This document shows positions 23,181 through 35,969 of a stretch of DNA of 64,000 nt, piece after piece (within the stretch, counting starts at the first letter, position 1; each line of letters opens with the position of its first letter). The position numbers and the translations under genes are program-made. Source of the DNA: Phyllostachys edulis (lineage: Eukaryota; Streptophyta; Magnoliopsida; Poales; Poaceae); NCBI GenBank assembly GCA_036346405.1, contig CM070563.1, positions 24,533,022 through 24,597,021 on the forward strand, given 5' to 3'. The notes under the pieces were generated by a model, which searched no databases, was not told the origin of the DNA, and was given only the letters and a program-made list of their open reading frames with translations.

Positions 23181-24296
23181 AGGATCGCTAATGAGGGTTT
23201 CTCCTTTGGTAGAGCACCACACTTTGATGGTTCAAATTATGCTCATTGGAAAATTAGAATGACCATCTTTATTAAGGCCATGAGCCCTAACATATGGAGA
23301 ATTGTTGATGTGGGTTTTGCTACTCCAATTGATCCACAAAACCCCACTCAAAGGGAAATGCAAAACTTGCAACTCGATGCTCAAGCTTTAAATGCTCTAT
23401 ATAGCTCTTTGAGTGTAGATGAGTTCAATAGAGTGACCAATCTTGAAAATGCTCATGATGTTTGGACAACTCTCATGAAAATTCATGAGGGCACCTCTAC
23501 GGTCTAAGAAGCTAAATTACATAGGTTAAAGCTCAAATATGAGTCATTTACCATGTTGCCCCATGAGAGCATCAATGAGATGTATTCTAGAATGATCAAC
23601 ATAGTAAATGAGCTCAAAGGCCTATCCTGCGATTTAACCGATCTTGATGTTGTGCACAAGATGCTTAGAGCTCTACCAGAGAAGTATGAGACCTTGGAAG
23701 CATTATTCCTCAATTCACCCGAATTGCCAAGGATGACTCCTACCGCTCTTTTGGGCAATCTCCTTACAAATGAAATGTACAAGAAGGATCAAGATGAGCT
23801 CAAAGAGATGGCCTCAACTTAAAGCAAAAGAATTCATGCTTTCAAAGCCAAATATGATTCAAGTGAAGATGAGGAAGATGATGACACCGACAAAGAGTTG
23901 GTCACTCTCATGAACAAAATGGAAGATCTAATGAAAAGACGTGATTCACATAAGCATTCAAGTTCTTCCTCAAGTACAAAGCACCACAAGACTCTAAGGT
24001 GCCACAATTGTCAAAAATTGGGACACATCGCCTCAAGGTGTCCTTATGATGGTGAAGATAAAGAAGAGCCCAAATCATCATCAAGAAAGAAGAAGGATGA
24101 CAAAGGAAGACATTTTGTTGGGCTAGCTATAAAAGATGATTCATCAAACCCCTCAAATGCAAATGAAGCTCCATCACTATTTGACATGTCTACATGCTTC
24201 ATGGCAAAAGGTAACAATGAGGTAAATGATAATGAAGAGCCTTCGTATAATGATTTGATGGACATGCTAGTGGACTTAAATGAGTATCTAGGGAAG
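23181..24296 (+). pseudogene. Copia gag, first part (interrupted by gypsy insertion)
   Basis: The frame is open from 23,181 through FGRAPHFDGSNYAHWKIRM, the UBN2-type copia gag domain (NAHDVWTTL, HESINEMYSRM, LRALPEKYETLEALF), an Asp/Glu-rich linker and a CX2CX4HX4C zinc knuckle (CHNCQKLGHIASRC near 24,003). Only two stops break it, near 23,505 and 23,819, each one base away from a sense codon. The probable start ATG is ATC at 23,184. Gag forms the particle and binds element RNA. The ORF is cut in codon frame at 24,296 by a gypsy element and resumes at 35,970. Confidence 0.85.
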
Positions 24297-25004
24297 TGTC
24301 GACGATCGAATCGCCGATCTTACGAAAATAAACGAGGAAAATGACGTGGAATATCCTGGAATGGAATGGGGGTCGCTCTTTATTGATATGAACTGGATTT
24401 ACAAGATGTGGCTAAGTACTACCCTGAATTACACTGAATGGAGGAATGCTTAATCGGGCAATCAGACTTAGAATATGAGTCTAAGGCTGATTATCTAGCT
24501 TCTAATTCCACCGCTTAGGCTTCTGTGCATATCTTTGCCTTGGCCTTGTTTTGTGTGTCGCCTATCGTCTCCCTTCTTGTCTCTCGTGCTTCACCTTTAA
24601 ATAACTTCCAAGAGGTGGCGATTACTCTGGAGAAGACGTCCCTGGTGAAGCGTTACGACTGGTCGGAACGGTAGAGAAGTTAGCAATGTGCTAACTTCCT
24701 TGCGGTTGCTTGTGAAAAGCTTAACCGTAGGGTGGTTAATAGTCGTGTCTCGGGGTTGTACCATCGCATGGTTTGGAACGATAACACGTGTTCCATTCAT
24801 CATACGATAAGAAATACTAGTTCAAGAATTTTACGGCGGTTATCCGTCGGGATTAGGCACAAAGCCTCATCCCACTGTGGTACCCATTAAGTAACCTTCG
24901 AATACTAACGACTGTGGAGGTCGTCGGTCTTAGGGTTACGACCATGAAGACGTATGGTCTTTTATTATATATTAAAATAATACATAGATGTTTTAATCCT
25001 CGTA
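24297..25004 (-). mobile_element. 3' LTR of the nested gypsy element
   Basis: Starts TGTCGACGATCG on the plus strand and ends CCTCGTA next to the PPT. It differs from its partner at about 25 positions, more than ten of them short indels, many at CAG/CTG versus CG or in homopolymers. Confidence 0.9.
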
Positions 25005-25439
25005 CCTAGCCCCTAACTTTAAATGAACTGGTCGTATATACCTTTTCCGATGAAATCATATCGCGAGAATCCCATTTAATGTCATGGTATACGGCGGTCT
25101 GTGTTCACTTTAAAGTTGAGAACTTGCCTTGGGAAACGAAGAGTTCCTCTGTCGCTTGAACAAAAAGAAGCTTTTTGTCGGTTGGACTTTTGTAGAAATC
25201 CTTCAAAGTATCGGAAGGTTATAAGATCTCCTCTCATTGGGCTCTTAGAATTTTTATGCTTCCGTAATCCCCTTCGATCCCCTTTAGCTTCTCGCCAAGA
25301 AATCCTCCGAGTCTTTTCTCGTTCTTCCGACCACAAAGTCTCCAACTTTTGCTACTCATTCTTGAGGATTTTCGCCATATCGGAGCAGATTACAAAGTGG
25401 TTGCCTTCGAATTGGGCAAGAAAAACTCGAGGCCTTGAA

Positions 25440-28240
25440 GAAGATGGGAATGCTCCCAGATAGGAATCGATTAATTGGAGACCGCGACCGGAGAGCATTT
25501 TCCGAGCCGTGAAGATGGCGAAATCCGCTTTTTCTTGCCTACATCAAATGTGGGCCGAGACTATCGGTACACAAATTCCTCCTCGCGCTCTTGAACATTA
25601 CGGGTGGAATTGGTGAATTTGGCCCCAAATTCGATCGCAAATATTAGTATTTTAGATATTTGTGCGAGGCATACCGAAATACAACCGAACTTGAAGCTCT
25701 TTAGTTATTTCTACCGCATGGTGATGGGAAAATCTGCGGCAAAATCTGAGGCGCCCCGGGAATGCACATTGCGCCTTCATGACGGAAGGCCGATGAGTAC
25801 ATCTTCATGTACGTGAAATCTTCGTGGTCGCTCATGGAAAAAGTCTTGGTTTTACATGACGGTTACGAAGACGATGGCCTCTACTTACGGAACTAGAGCA
25901 AGTGAAAACTCCAAGTGGAAGGAAACCAGTAAAGAAGACAGGATAGTCAAGAGATGGGCGGATGCCATCTCGACTTCTTGTAGTCGGGGCTTGACTTCGT
26001 GGCATGTGGTGAAGGATTTTACCCTTCGCCAGATTAGCCCATTGAAGCTCGGACTCATTCCCGCTCTGGTGCCTTGATCGTGATGAAGCTACCTCGGAAG
26101 GTGGTAAGTCTTTGAGATAAATTCGATCGGTATTTTGATTTGATAAATGTATTACCTTAAAATCTGTCTATTCTTCCTACATTAAAGTTCTTACCCTCGG
26201 GAAGTTAGAGAACAACTCAGCCGATCTGCGTGGGGAGCTCGGAGAAAAGGTCAATGCCCCAAGATCTTAGCCATAACTCCTATTGAAGGAGACTGCAAGG
26301 CTTAAGGTAATTTATTAAATTCCTTTTACCATGTATATACATATATTCCACCAGATCTCCAATCGTGCTTTATATTTGCAATCGGTCGGATTGCGAATCA
26401 TACAATCTGGTGAGGATCAACGCCCCACCTTGGTTCCGACCGAGTCGTGCCTCGAGGCACTTGAAGGAGATGAATCCTCGAGGTAATAGAACATTTTGGA
26501 GTCATATATGTACGAAAATTTTTTTAGATAAAGGATTTCTTCACCTAATCAAATTTGTTCTTTGATTTAGGTGGATAAGCTCAAGGCCATGCAGAATGTA
26601 ATCTGCGGAGGTCAGAGACTCCAGAGTGGTCGTGACACGCACCTTACGGTTGTTATGAAACAAGCGATCCGAGATTGAAGAAACCACTCCCTCCACCGTA
26701 TAGTCGGGAATGTGGACCTTGACGAACCGGTCGAGGACATAGCCGACATCTTGTTGGAGGATGTGAGGGTTCCAATAAACCTGCCGTCCGTAACCGGCAA
26801 AATTGGAAGAGAAGAAAAGGAAGGCTAGCGCACGATTTCTCTCTGGCGCGTTTGAGTCAAATCCGGAAATTAACAAGGTATGTACAAATGAAAGTGATCG
26901 ATAAGTATGTATCTTTAATAATTCCTTGATGATTTGATATTTTGAACTTCCCATCTTCGGTTTGCATAGGTCTTCGGTGTTCGGTCATTTCCACTGTGTT
27001 TTTCCCGAGGACTCGCACTGTGGAAGTTCGATCAGAGCACTTCTCGGGACAAAGTTCCCGAGGAAGTAGTGGTCGAAGAAGCCCCGAGCAGTGACAAGGG
27101 CAACGGCCGAGTTGGATCCTTTGGTGATTGAAACCCCTTCGTGGAGGTAGATGCCTCGAGAGGTCTCAACAGTTCCGATCATCGCCGATAACCCTTCCCA
27201 ACCTAACAAGTTCCTTTTCGCCCCGATTCATCGAGGATAAGGAGCTTGATGAGGCGTGGCGAAAGTATCGGATACTCACTCAAGATGCACCTCGATTTGA
27301 TTTTTGCGGTTATAATGACCAGCAATTGGGTAAGTATTCTACGACCGTTACATAACTCTTTTTACAAAGTTTATAAGGAACTTAAGAAAGAGAATGCTAA
27401 TTGTGTAGCATTTGGTCGAGAACTTTCTTTGTGATCGGAGGATGACCCAAATGAGTTAAGGACTTGGAGCAAAAGCACTCGAGTTGGAAAGTAAGAACTT
27501 TTCCTTTTAAACTTCGCTTTCTTCTTCAATACTTTGCTCCTCTACAATTATTCTCCTTATCGCATTCGATAGATCCGGAGAAAATAAAAGAGGAGGTTGT
27601 ACGAGAAAGCCAAGACGACTTTTCTTGAAGAAGAAATAAAGCTAAGGACGATCCATTTGTCAAGCAAGTTCAACTAAGGACAGGTTGATCGTTCAAGCAA
27701 CGACCAAATATGAAACACTTAGCAAAACAAATAAAGGTAATATGTCGTAAACTTGATTTTCCTTCAATGATGCTTGTGTTCATTAAGCGATTTGTTTTTG
27801 CAGAGCAAACGCAAATGCTAAACAGAGTAAAGAAAACTCAAATTTGAGCAGATAAGGAGGCGCTCTTGCTCAAAATATTGATGAAAATATTCATACTTTG
27901 AACAAGATGATCTTTGATTTGGGATCAGGATCAAGCGTGCCTATCTTAAGAGATCCAATAGAGAAAATGAACTATTTGGGTCAACTTCTAGGGATCTTAA
28001 AGTTCGTCAAAACTACTCGGACGAATTATGCCTGTGCCCTAAAAGCAGTGTTGCAAGTGGAGTTAGTTTTGCTTTGGCAAACCGAAAGCTTCCGACCCTC
28101 CATTGATCTCCAAGTGTTAAAGATGACTTCAATCGCCCACTCGAGGAGGCGACCAAGTTCATGGAAGAACTCGGGCCACTCGGAGATATAGTTGTAGAGG
28201 AGATGGAGGTCGAATCTCCGACAAGCGAGAGTTAGGCAGG
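25440..28240 (+). pseudogene. Antisense extra ORF of the nested Tat element
   Basis: The segment 25,560-25,860 corresponds step by step to the protein at 42,346-41,780: LSVHKFLLALL, ELVNLAPNSIANIS, LKLFSYFYRM, LRLHDGRP and the EIFVV/KSSW region. This is the 'putative gypsy-type transposon' domain (PF04195 type) found antisense between pol and the 3' LTR in Tat elements. Later pieces (27,130-27,400 and 27,898-28,191) carry helical, coiled-coil-like sequence. Introns and numerous frameshifts break it up. Its function in the element is unknown. Confidence 0.65.
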
Positions 28241-29199
28241 AATATTTCTTAGAGTAGGTTCTCGCAAGTGTAAAAATATTTGAATATCTATGAAAACTTA
28301 CCTTTTATGTCATTGACAAAGCTTTTGTTTATCTGCTTGACTTTTTAAAATTCTCAGATATTTCCTAGCCCCGAACGCTTGATAGTAGAAGAACGTTCTT
28401 GTACAAGCAAAGTGAGCCAAGAAAGAGAATAAAAAGAGGTCATAACCATGTATGTGAGTTTTGAAGGTATGTTTGGACATGTAAGACAAAAGCGATCGTT
28501 GTAAAGATTAGGAAATCAAATGTGGTCGGGACCAACAGATGATTTCGACTAGTTATAGATCTTTGTTTGTCATAATGGAAATACCAATCAAAAACACTAT
28601 ATATGGTTGGAAAAAGACTTTGTCAAACTTGACATAAGAAGAAATGCAAATATGTATGCAACAAATTATAAGTGAACTTTGTTTATATCTATTGTCCCAT
28701 AACTGGTGGAACTAATGCTAAGACACAAGGCATACGACACATTTCTTGAAACGTGTTCAAATTCTCAGATCCGATGGTAGCGAGGATCGAAGAAAAGAAC
28801 CGTCGCTAGGAAGCTCCTTCCAAGGTGACCACGCATAAAAAGGAGAGACTTCGACTAGGAGGCTTTCCGTGTCCCGACCAGTAGCCAGACAAGAATAGAC
28901 CAGAATCGTGAAATAATGAAGCATAATCTTCAAAATCGTAAGCATATCATTCATGAGATAGGTAGTTGTGTGGTGCTCTGATTACTCATTTTCTTAAAAA
29001 AAAAGAGTGTAGTCGCGTGGGAATCATTTGAAAAAATGCTCACGACTAGGACCATAGAGTATCGAGATCCTTATAAAGGATATCGAGAGAAAAATGTCTT
29101 CTCCACTGGACTAACAATAATAAACGACTGTAATGTAGGTGTATATATATAAGCAAGGTTGCACTTCTTAATTAATTAATGAATTTAATGAAATTGAAA

Positions 29200-32100
29200 T
29201 TGAAAGAAATGAAAGAATGAAAATTAAACATAGAACTTACGCAATTGATCGATGTTCCAAGAATTTGACAAAATTTGCCCATCGACATATAGCCAACAGA
29301 CGGAACACGGGTCGGGTTACTTCGACCACAATCGTAAGGCCCTTCCCATTTAGGAAACCAAAAGAATGGAGTTTCACCGGTCGCACGATTGGTCGTCGGG
29401 TTCGAACGCCCATAACACGAGGGAAGTTCTTTAACCCAAGCTACCGACCGCTTGATTAATCGGTCGAATACTCGGCGTTTGATCCTCGCATAAGGATACC
29501 ATTAGCTCAGCAGAATCGCTTCTGTTGCTCTGCAGATGTGCAATGAAGAAAATGAATTTTGACACTAAGTTCATCGCAGAACTCCCGGAATTGATCGCCG
29601 GAGAATCGGGAACCATTGTCTGTGATGATACGTTGGGTACACCAAATCGCGTGATCACATTTTTCAAGAGAAATCTCTTAGCGGCCTCGGTTGTTATTTT
29701 AACAATGGCTCGGCTTCAATCCATTTTGTAAACGTGTCAATCATGACGAAAAGGAATTCGAAGCCCCCGGGTGCTCTTGGGAAAGGTCCCAGAATGTCTA
29801 GTCCCCAGGTTGCAAAAGGCCAAGAAAGAGGAATTGTTTGTAAGGCTTGTGCTGGCTGATGTACTTGTCGACTATGAAACTGACATTGTACACACTTCGT
29901 CACAAGCTCTTTTGCATCATGAAGGCGGTTGGCAAGAATAGCCTTGCTTAGGAAGGCTTTGAAACTGTGGTTTCAGAGGAATGGTGTGCTCCACTGACGC
30001 CTTCATGGATTTGGTTAGCAATCTAATGCCATCCGCTTGAGATATGCATCTCATCAACACTCCATGAGATCCTCGTTTATACAAGATACGTTCGATTAGA
30101 GTGTATGATTTGGCTTTTCGTGCTATACGATCAGCCTCTACATCATCTTCTGGAATTGTGTCATGCTGAAGATAATTGTAGATCGATGTCATCCAGTCTC
30201 TACCGTGATCGTGATAAATACAACTGTCAACGACCTGTGGAGCATCCATGTTTCCTTGATTAGTTTGTTCAACTTGCAAAGAATCATGTATGTTCTCGGA
30301 AGGCTCAACTACCGAGGGTGAATTGAGTTGCTCGAGAAAAACTCGGGCGGGACGGCCGACCTCGTGGAGGCCATCCGCGCTAACCGGTTCCGCGAAAGTT
30401 TTCCTTTCTAGGAATATGTTGGATCCGAAAACCAAGAAGTGCTTTTCAAGTTTTCGTACTTCCGCCAGATAAGATGACATCTTGGTACTCGAGCATTGAT
30501 ACTCTTTCCCCACTTGATTCGCTACTAGTTGAGAATCGCCTTTCACTAATGTCTGCGAATCCCGAGCGAACGAGTCGCCGAGTCCCGCCGATAAACCTTC
30601 ATATTACGCCACATTATTGGTGGCGGGAAAATTTAAGCGGATGGCGTACTTGATGTGTTCGCCAGTAAGGGATATCAAGACCACTCCAGCCCCCGATCCT
30701 TGTAACATCAAGGAACCGTCGAAATACATTGTCCACTCGTCGTGGTGTTCGTACTCGGGTCCTTGGGTGGGTTCAGGGTTTGTCCATTCGGCAATGAATT
30801 CTGCTATTGCCTGGGACTTTATTGTTGTTCGTGAAATAAAATGGAGATCGAACGCCCCTAGCTCGACCGCCCATTTGGCTATTAAGTCCGATGATTCCTG
30901 TTTCAAGGACTTGACCAAGGGATATCCGGTAGAGGTACGACCACTTTGTGGGCTCGAAGTAGTGCCTTAGCTTCCTTGAAGACATAAGGAGGCCATAGAG
31001 CAACTTTTGTACTGTGGGTATCTTTCCTTTGGTCCATGTAAGACTTCGCCACGTAATAGACTGGTCATTGGATATTATTCCTTTCTACAACCAGTACACC
31101 GCTAACTGTCTGTGGTGTTGCTGCCACGTAAATTAGCAATGTTTCTCCCGATCTCGGAGAAACTAAGACCGGGGTACTCGTAAGGTACTTTTTGAGTTCC
31201 TCAAAGGCATCGTTTGCCTCTTTAGTCCACTCAAACTCCCATGTTTCGAAGAAGTTTAAAGAAAGGTAATCCTTTTTCCCTAATCTTGCTATGAACGCGC
31301 TTAACGCCATACGCCCGATTAGTTTTGGACTTCCTTCTTCGTGGTGAGGGCGATCAGTCGATGGCGCAATTTTTCGGATTAGCTTCAATACCTCTAGCGA
31401 AACTAGGAAACCAAGCGGTTTTCAATGAAACTCGAACACACACTTTTCCGGATTTAACTTGAGGTTATGTCTTCTCAAGTTGTTAAAGGTTTCTTGTAAG
31501 TCGGGAATGTGGTCGCCAAAGATTGGTGGTCTTTACGACGGATCGTCAACATAAGCTTCTAGATTCCGACCGATTTGTGGACTAAAAGTTTTTGCATCAA
31601 CCTTTGAAAAGTTGCACCAAGATTTTTGAGACCAAATGGCATCTTAATATAACAAGAAGTACCATATGGGGTGATGAAGGAAGTTTTCTCCTCATCTTCT
31701 TTACACATACTAACTGGTGGTACCACGAATACGCATCTAAAAACTTAGTAACTCGCACCGTAAGTAGAGTCTACTAGTTGATCAATGCGGAAGGGGAAAG
31801 TCATCCTTCGGACAAGCTTTATTAAGATCGTAAAGTCGATACACATTCGCCATTTCCCATTATTTTTCCTAACCATTACAGATTAGCAAGCCATCGTGGG
31901 TGGTTGACTTCACGAATAAATCCTCGCCGAGAAGCTTGTCAATCTCCATTCGATTGCTTCCTTCCGATCGGGTGCAAAACGTCGTAGTTTCGCTTGATCG
32001 GTTTTTATCGCCGAGAGCAAGCCGTGCTCGATCACCTCCTGGGACTCGAGGCATATCGGACGCTGCCAAGCAAACACGCCTTGATTTGCTCGGAGGAAGG

Positions 32101-32960
32101 AGACGAGCGACTCTTCCTATTTAGGGTCGAGTCTTGCCCCACCGTAATCTTGCGCGGTTGGATCTGGTTGTCCGACCCATGTGACGACTTGACGCTGTCC
32201 GAGAAGCGCTTTTGTCGAGTAGTACCTCCTTGGTCAGTCGGATGGTTTGGGCGTCATCTTTGGCTTCGAGTGCTTGACTCGCATGGGAGACGGATTAACC
32301 TCTCTCGGTGGAAGTTCATCAACCAAAGGCAAAGGATTTTCGATCGCATACGTAAACCATTTTCTGATCTCCTCGAATTGTGATGACTCCCTTTGGCCCC
32401 GGCATTTTCAAACTTTGATAACCGTAATGCGTGGTTATCAAGAATTTTGCTAATGCCGGTCGATCGAGGATTCCGCTGTAGGCGCGGATTCAAGTTTACT
32501 ACATCAACGGGATCTTCTCTGCTCGAAATTGTCGTTTTCCAAACGCCACCGGTAAGGAAACTTGTCCTATCGGTTTAGCGGTAGAACCCTAACTATGCCA
32601 TGAAAAGCATATTTCATGTGTTTCACCTTTGACATGGGGACTGCATTTCTTCTAAAGCTCCTACAAATAATATATTCAAGGAACTACCCCATCCACTAAG
32701 ACCCGATTAACCCGACAATTATTAATAGTTGGTTCAACGACGATGGGGAACCTACCGCCGAGTCGATGGGATGGTGCGATGTCTTTTGTGAAGGAAATTA
32801 TGTGTCCGACCACTTCGAGTGCTTGATTACGCTTGGAGATTCGACGAGGTTGACCTCCGCCCATGGCCTTGAGATGACGTCTGGACTCGTATGAAGAAGA
32901 TCCTCCAAAATCATGTTGGTGTGTGTTGGGGATCCGGTACTCCATCTCCTCGCCGCCATC
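29200..32960 (-). pseudogene. Gypsy pol (PR-RT-RNaseH-INT), frameshifted
   Basis: On the minus strand: aspartic protease region near 32,700 (INNCRVNRVLVDG); RT (about 32,300-31,400, poorly readable); the RT-RNase H connection (EFEWTKEANDAFEELKKYL near 31,230 and GETLLIYVAATPQTVSGVL near 31,120); RNase H (WTMYFDGSLMLQGSGAGVVL near 30,720); and integrase (QCQFHSRQVHQP, then WGLDILGPFPRAPGG and DTFTKWIEAEP, 29,700-29,890; RFGVPN near 29,640). The order PR-RT-RH-INT is that of Ty3/gypsy. Frameshifts occur every few hundred bases. Confidence 0.85.
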
Positions 32961-33011
32961 CTTGTCCTTTTGGAGCTCGTTTCTCCATGTTCTGATTGCC
33001 GAAATGGTCCT

Positions 33012-35241
33012 TTACCGCATAATAATCCTCCGGTTTCTTACGCCAGACACGACAGCGCAGATCATGCCTCGCTCACCGTGAAGTGGACACCACTTCTTAT
33101 TCTGAATCCTTCGGCGGAACTTTTGTTTTGCTTCGACCAAGCATAGTCCTTCTTGCCCTTCCCGATCTTGTGCGAACGGCGAGGACTTCTTTGTCGTCGG
33201 TCTGCGGTTCTTTTTCTTCTTGAGAGACTTCTTGTTCTTTTTTCTCTGCTTGTCCGCATCGGTGGGGAATCTTGTCTTCCGATCGATGGCTTCACACCAC
33301 TCGATTGCTTCACTAGCAATGGCATATTTGTCCGCCATATCAAAAAGCTCAGCGGTTGTTCTTGGAGGGTTCATTGCTATGTCCTCCGTGAAACCGCCGA
33401 TTCCTTAGACTGCTTTTAAAAGCCTCAATAACGAGAGGACTCTGCGACTTCGGTATAGAGTTACGAACGGCCGAACCTCTTGATATATTGACGTAAAGTC
33501 TCATCGATCCTCGCCGATTACGTGGAGATCGTCCTCCTTCCTGTATGTCAGACGCACTCGAAGTTGGCAATCGAGAAGATCACAGAGTTGTTCCCAAGTA
33601 TATATGGATCCGGCCAGGTAAGTTTAACAACCACGACCAGGCGGACCCTTCGAGCACGGTGGGTAAATAGTTGGCCATTACATTCTCATCGCCACCAAGA
33701 AATTTCGATAGGCGGTGGTATATATTTGGAGAAATTCCAATGGGTTTTGAGTTCCATTGAATTTGTCCAAGTTGGCTTGATCGGAACCGGCTAGGCTAAC
33801 GCACGCTTGGAGCCCAGCAGAGAAGGCTCGACAACCTCGTGATTGATTCATGGCGTCTTCTCTAGGAAGGTGCGGATTGTGTCGGCCGGAGACCGATCCC
33901 TAAGATTGGAACGCTGGAACTCCGGGGGTCGATCCGGTCGTGGACATTGATATGATGTCCACAACCACCACTTGGTTCAAACGATGTCGGAGATCGTTAG
34001 GTCCTAGTGGTGGTTCTTCTCGACGCAGATGGGGAGTATCCTCTTGAAATAGCCTTCTCCCTCGTGACTCCTTGGTCGGAATCGCCGAGGAGGTCTTGGT
34101 ATCGATCGCTCTCTGGTATGACCATCTTTGTCCCCTCACCGAGGAGGAGCGTTGGGGACGAAGTCCTAGTCGACTTCTGAACCCCTCTGTTCTCGTACGC
34201 CTGTTCACGCATGGTGCATTGGAGAATTTGGATACCGACCCACGAGTTGTACAAAATTAGGCGTTCTCGCTAGAGCAGGATCGAATTATTTAACATGTTT
34301 TGAATACGCCGCAAGTTTTGTATAGCTATCGAAGGTCTCGTGGTTCATCTTCGTCGAGGTGTACCGTCTCAACCTTCCCCGACCTTCGGATTTGTTCGGT
34401 CTGTCGCTACCACTGGGTGGGCAAATGCCAAGCGTAGTTAACCGATTGACGCCGATTAGTTCCGTTGCCTCCGGAAGTTGGTGCTTGACGCCCGGATCAT
34501 CTCTAACAACCCGTGATGGCGTGGTAGAGAGTGTAGGACCCGCAGGCATCTTGATCTTCATCTCCGATCGCGTTGACCTCGTGCTTCCAAAGATTGATCT
34601 TCCGATGAGCTTCCATCGTAACTAATGGAGAGCTTGTCGCTTCGCGCGAAATTTTCCACGATGGAGATCGGTCGGAGATGAACACTTCTCGAGGTCTTCA
34701 CCGATCCGATGAACCGCCGATCGTATCTTCGAGTGTGATCATCCCCACATGGCCTACGCACCGCTGGAGGTTTTATCAACACCGCTACCGGTGACGGTTG
34801 ACTCTGGAATTGCCGGTCAAGGAAGAGTATCTTTCGACCATGATTTCATCAATGGTATATAGTTTTTCGGGTGATGAGGTGAAACTTTTTCACCTGCTTT
34901 CACGGCCGAAAAGGCGGGCTTGAGAGATCCTCCGCATTCGAATCGGTCTGAACGGCCGGTTCTTCCCGGTTGTGCCACCGGTAGTGGCGGCGATCTTCAT
35001 CCATCCGACGACTCGCTAACGTCGGCGACGCGGCGAGCCGCGGAGGAGGATGAGGAGGAAGACTCGCCATTTTCTTCCATGGCGGATACATCCTTCCATG
35101 TCGAGGTTGGCGAGTCCGCCAAATCGAACCGTTTTCCTCATCCCAAACTCCGCATAGTCGCATGAGCGATTGCGTAGTTTTTGGCGAGGATTTTCTTGAG
35201 CGAAAAAAAATTTCTTCAGAAACATACGCCTTTTTCCCCAC
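33012..35241 (-). pseudogene. Gypsy gag of the nested Tat element
   Basis: It begins shortly after the PBS with a frame-shifted version of the WDEEN.FDLAN..DM start seen in the sister elements (35,150-35,050). The C-terminal gag (33,374-33,012, minus) reads TTAELFDMADKYAIASEAIEW followed by a Lys-rich tail, matching TELFEMADRYVTASEAVEW at 45,560. The middle is fragmented into many short frames. Confidence 0.7.
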
Positions 35242-35254
35242 CGGACGGCGCCAT

Positions 35255-35964
35255 TGCCGACGATCGAATCGCCGATCTTACGAAAATAAACGAGGAAAAT
35301 GACGTGGAATATCCCGAATGGAATGGGGTCGCTCTTTATTGATATGAACTGGATTTACAAGATGTGGCTAAGTACTACCTGAATTACATCGAATGGAGGA
35401 ATGTTAATCCGGCAATCGACTTAGAATATGAGTCTAAGGTTGATTATCTAGCTTCTAATTCCACCGCTTAGGCTTCTGTGCATATCTTTGCCTTGGCCTT
35501 GTTTTGTGTGTCGCCTATCGTCTCCCCTCTTGTCTCTCGTGCTTCACCTTTAAATAACTTCCGAAGAGGTGGCAGTTACTCCTGGAGAAGACGTCCCTGG
35601 TGAAGCGTTACGACTGGTCGGAACGGTAGAGAAGTTAGCAATGTGCTAACTTCCTTGCGGTTGCTTGTGAAAAGCTTAACCGTAGGGTGGTTAATAGTCA
35701 GTGTCTCAGGGTTGTACCATCGCATGGTTTGGAACGATAACACGGTTCCATTCATCATACGATAAGAAATACCGATTCAAGAATTTTACGAGCGGTTATC
35801 ACGGTGAGGATTAGGCACAAAGCCTCATCCCACTGTGGTACCCATTAAGTAACCTTCGAATACTAACGCACCAGGAGGTCGTCAGTCTTAGGGGTTACGA
35901 CCATGAAGACGTATGGTCTTTTATTATATATTAAAATAATACATAGATGTTTTAATCCTCGTTA
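35255..35964 (-). mobile_element. 5' LTR of the nested gypsy element
   Basis: Starts TGCCGACGATCG on the plus strand, next to the PBS, and ends CCTCGTTA where CCTCGTCA would be canonical. It is followed at once by the GGAAG target duplication. Confidence 0.9.
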
Positions 35965-35969
35965 GGAAG

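Larger units (their letters stand above)
24297..35964 (-). mobile_element. Complete Tat-type Ty3/gypsy element nested in copia gag
   Basis: The two LTRs (24,297-25,004 and 35,255-35,964) are flanked by GGAAG on both sides (24,292-24,296; 35,965-35,969). On the minus strand the order is 5' LTR, PBS (TGGCGCCGTCCGGTGGGGA at about 35,235-35,253), gag, PR-RT-RH-INT, spacer (about 28,240-29,200, non-coding), an antisense ORF, PPT (GGGGCTAGG) and 3' LTR. This arrangement with an additional antisense ORF is typical of the Tat lineage. All coding parts carry many frameshifts. The element is younger than the copia that hosts it. Confidence 0.9.
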
